Positions 6,812 to 6,818 of a stretch of 6,818 nucleotides of DNA are shown in pieces. Made by a program: the position numbers and the translations under genes. Source of the stretch: an uncultured Porphyromonas sp. (lineage in GTDB: Bacteria; Bacteroidota; Bacteroidia; Bacteroidales; Porphyromonadaceae); assembly GCA_946222055.1 (NCBI GenBank), contig CAMIEW010000048.1, positions 1-6,818 on the forward strand. Direction: 5' to 3'. Each line of letters begins with the position of its first letter. Position 1 is the first letter of the stretch. The notes below the pieces were generated by a model. The model did not search any database. It was given only the letters and a program-made list of their open reading frames with translations, and was not told where the DNA came from.

Positions 6812-6818
6812 GTAGAGG

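Overview
The window looks like an ordinary chromosomal stretch from an anaerobic member of the Bacteroidales, most likely Porphyromonas or a close relative. The reasons are: a Bacteroidetes-type (class B) fumarate reductase/succinate dehydrogenase gene pair; start codons preceded by A/T-rich sequence rather than clear Shine-Dalgarno sites; promoter-like boxes of the TAnnTTTG type instead of sigma70 boxes; and a serine hydroxymethyltransferase gene followed closely by a lipoprotein GH20 beta-hexosaminidase resembling P. gingivalis NahA. Genes are fairly GC-rich with C-ending codons, and the gaps are clearly AT-richer. Genus assignment is inference from these features.

Layout, all genes on the + strand: (1) the 3' part of the flavoprotein subunit gene (sdhA/frdA), cut by the left edge; (2) after a 22-base gap, the complete iron-sulfur subunit gene (sdhB/frdB), closed by a strong intrinsic terminator; (3) an intergenic region of about 390 bases with a hairpin, a diverged direct repeat containing a perfect 16-base palindrome, a doubtful 45-codon ORF, and a good Bacteroidetes promoter for the next gene; (4) glyA, complete; (5) 35 bases later with no terminator between, the lipoprotein hexosaminidase gene, probably cotranscribed with glyA; (6) a long GC-rich hairpin that should end that unit, then about 150 bases ending in a promoter-like sequence that presumably serves a gene beyond the right edge.

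The two units do different jobs. The sdh/frd pair encodes the hydrophilic half of a membrane complex that, in anaerobic Bacteroidales, mainly reduces fumarate to succinate as an electron sink; its membrane cytochrome b subunit is expected just left of the window. GlyA makes glycine and methylene-tetrahydrofolate from serine. The hexosaminidase removes terminal GlcNAc/GalNAc from host or bacterial glycans at the cell envelope. I found no CRISPR array, insertion sequence, tRNA, phage gene or defence system. The most interesting unexplained sequence is the repeat/palindrome block between sdhB and glyA.
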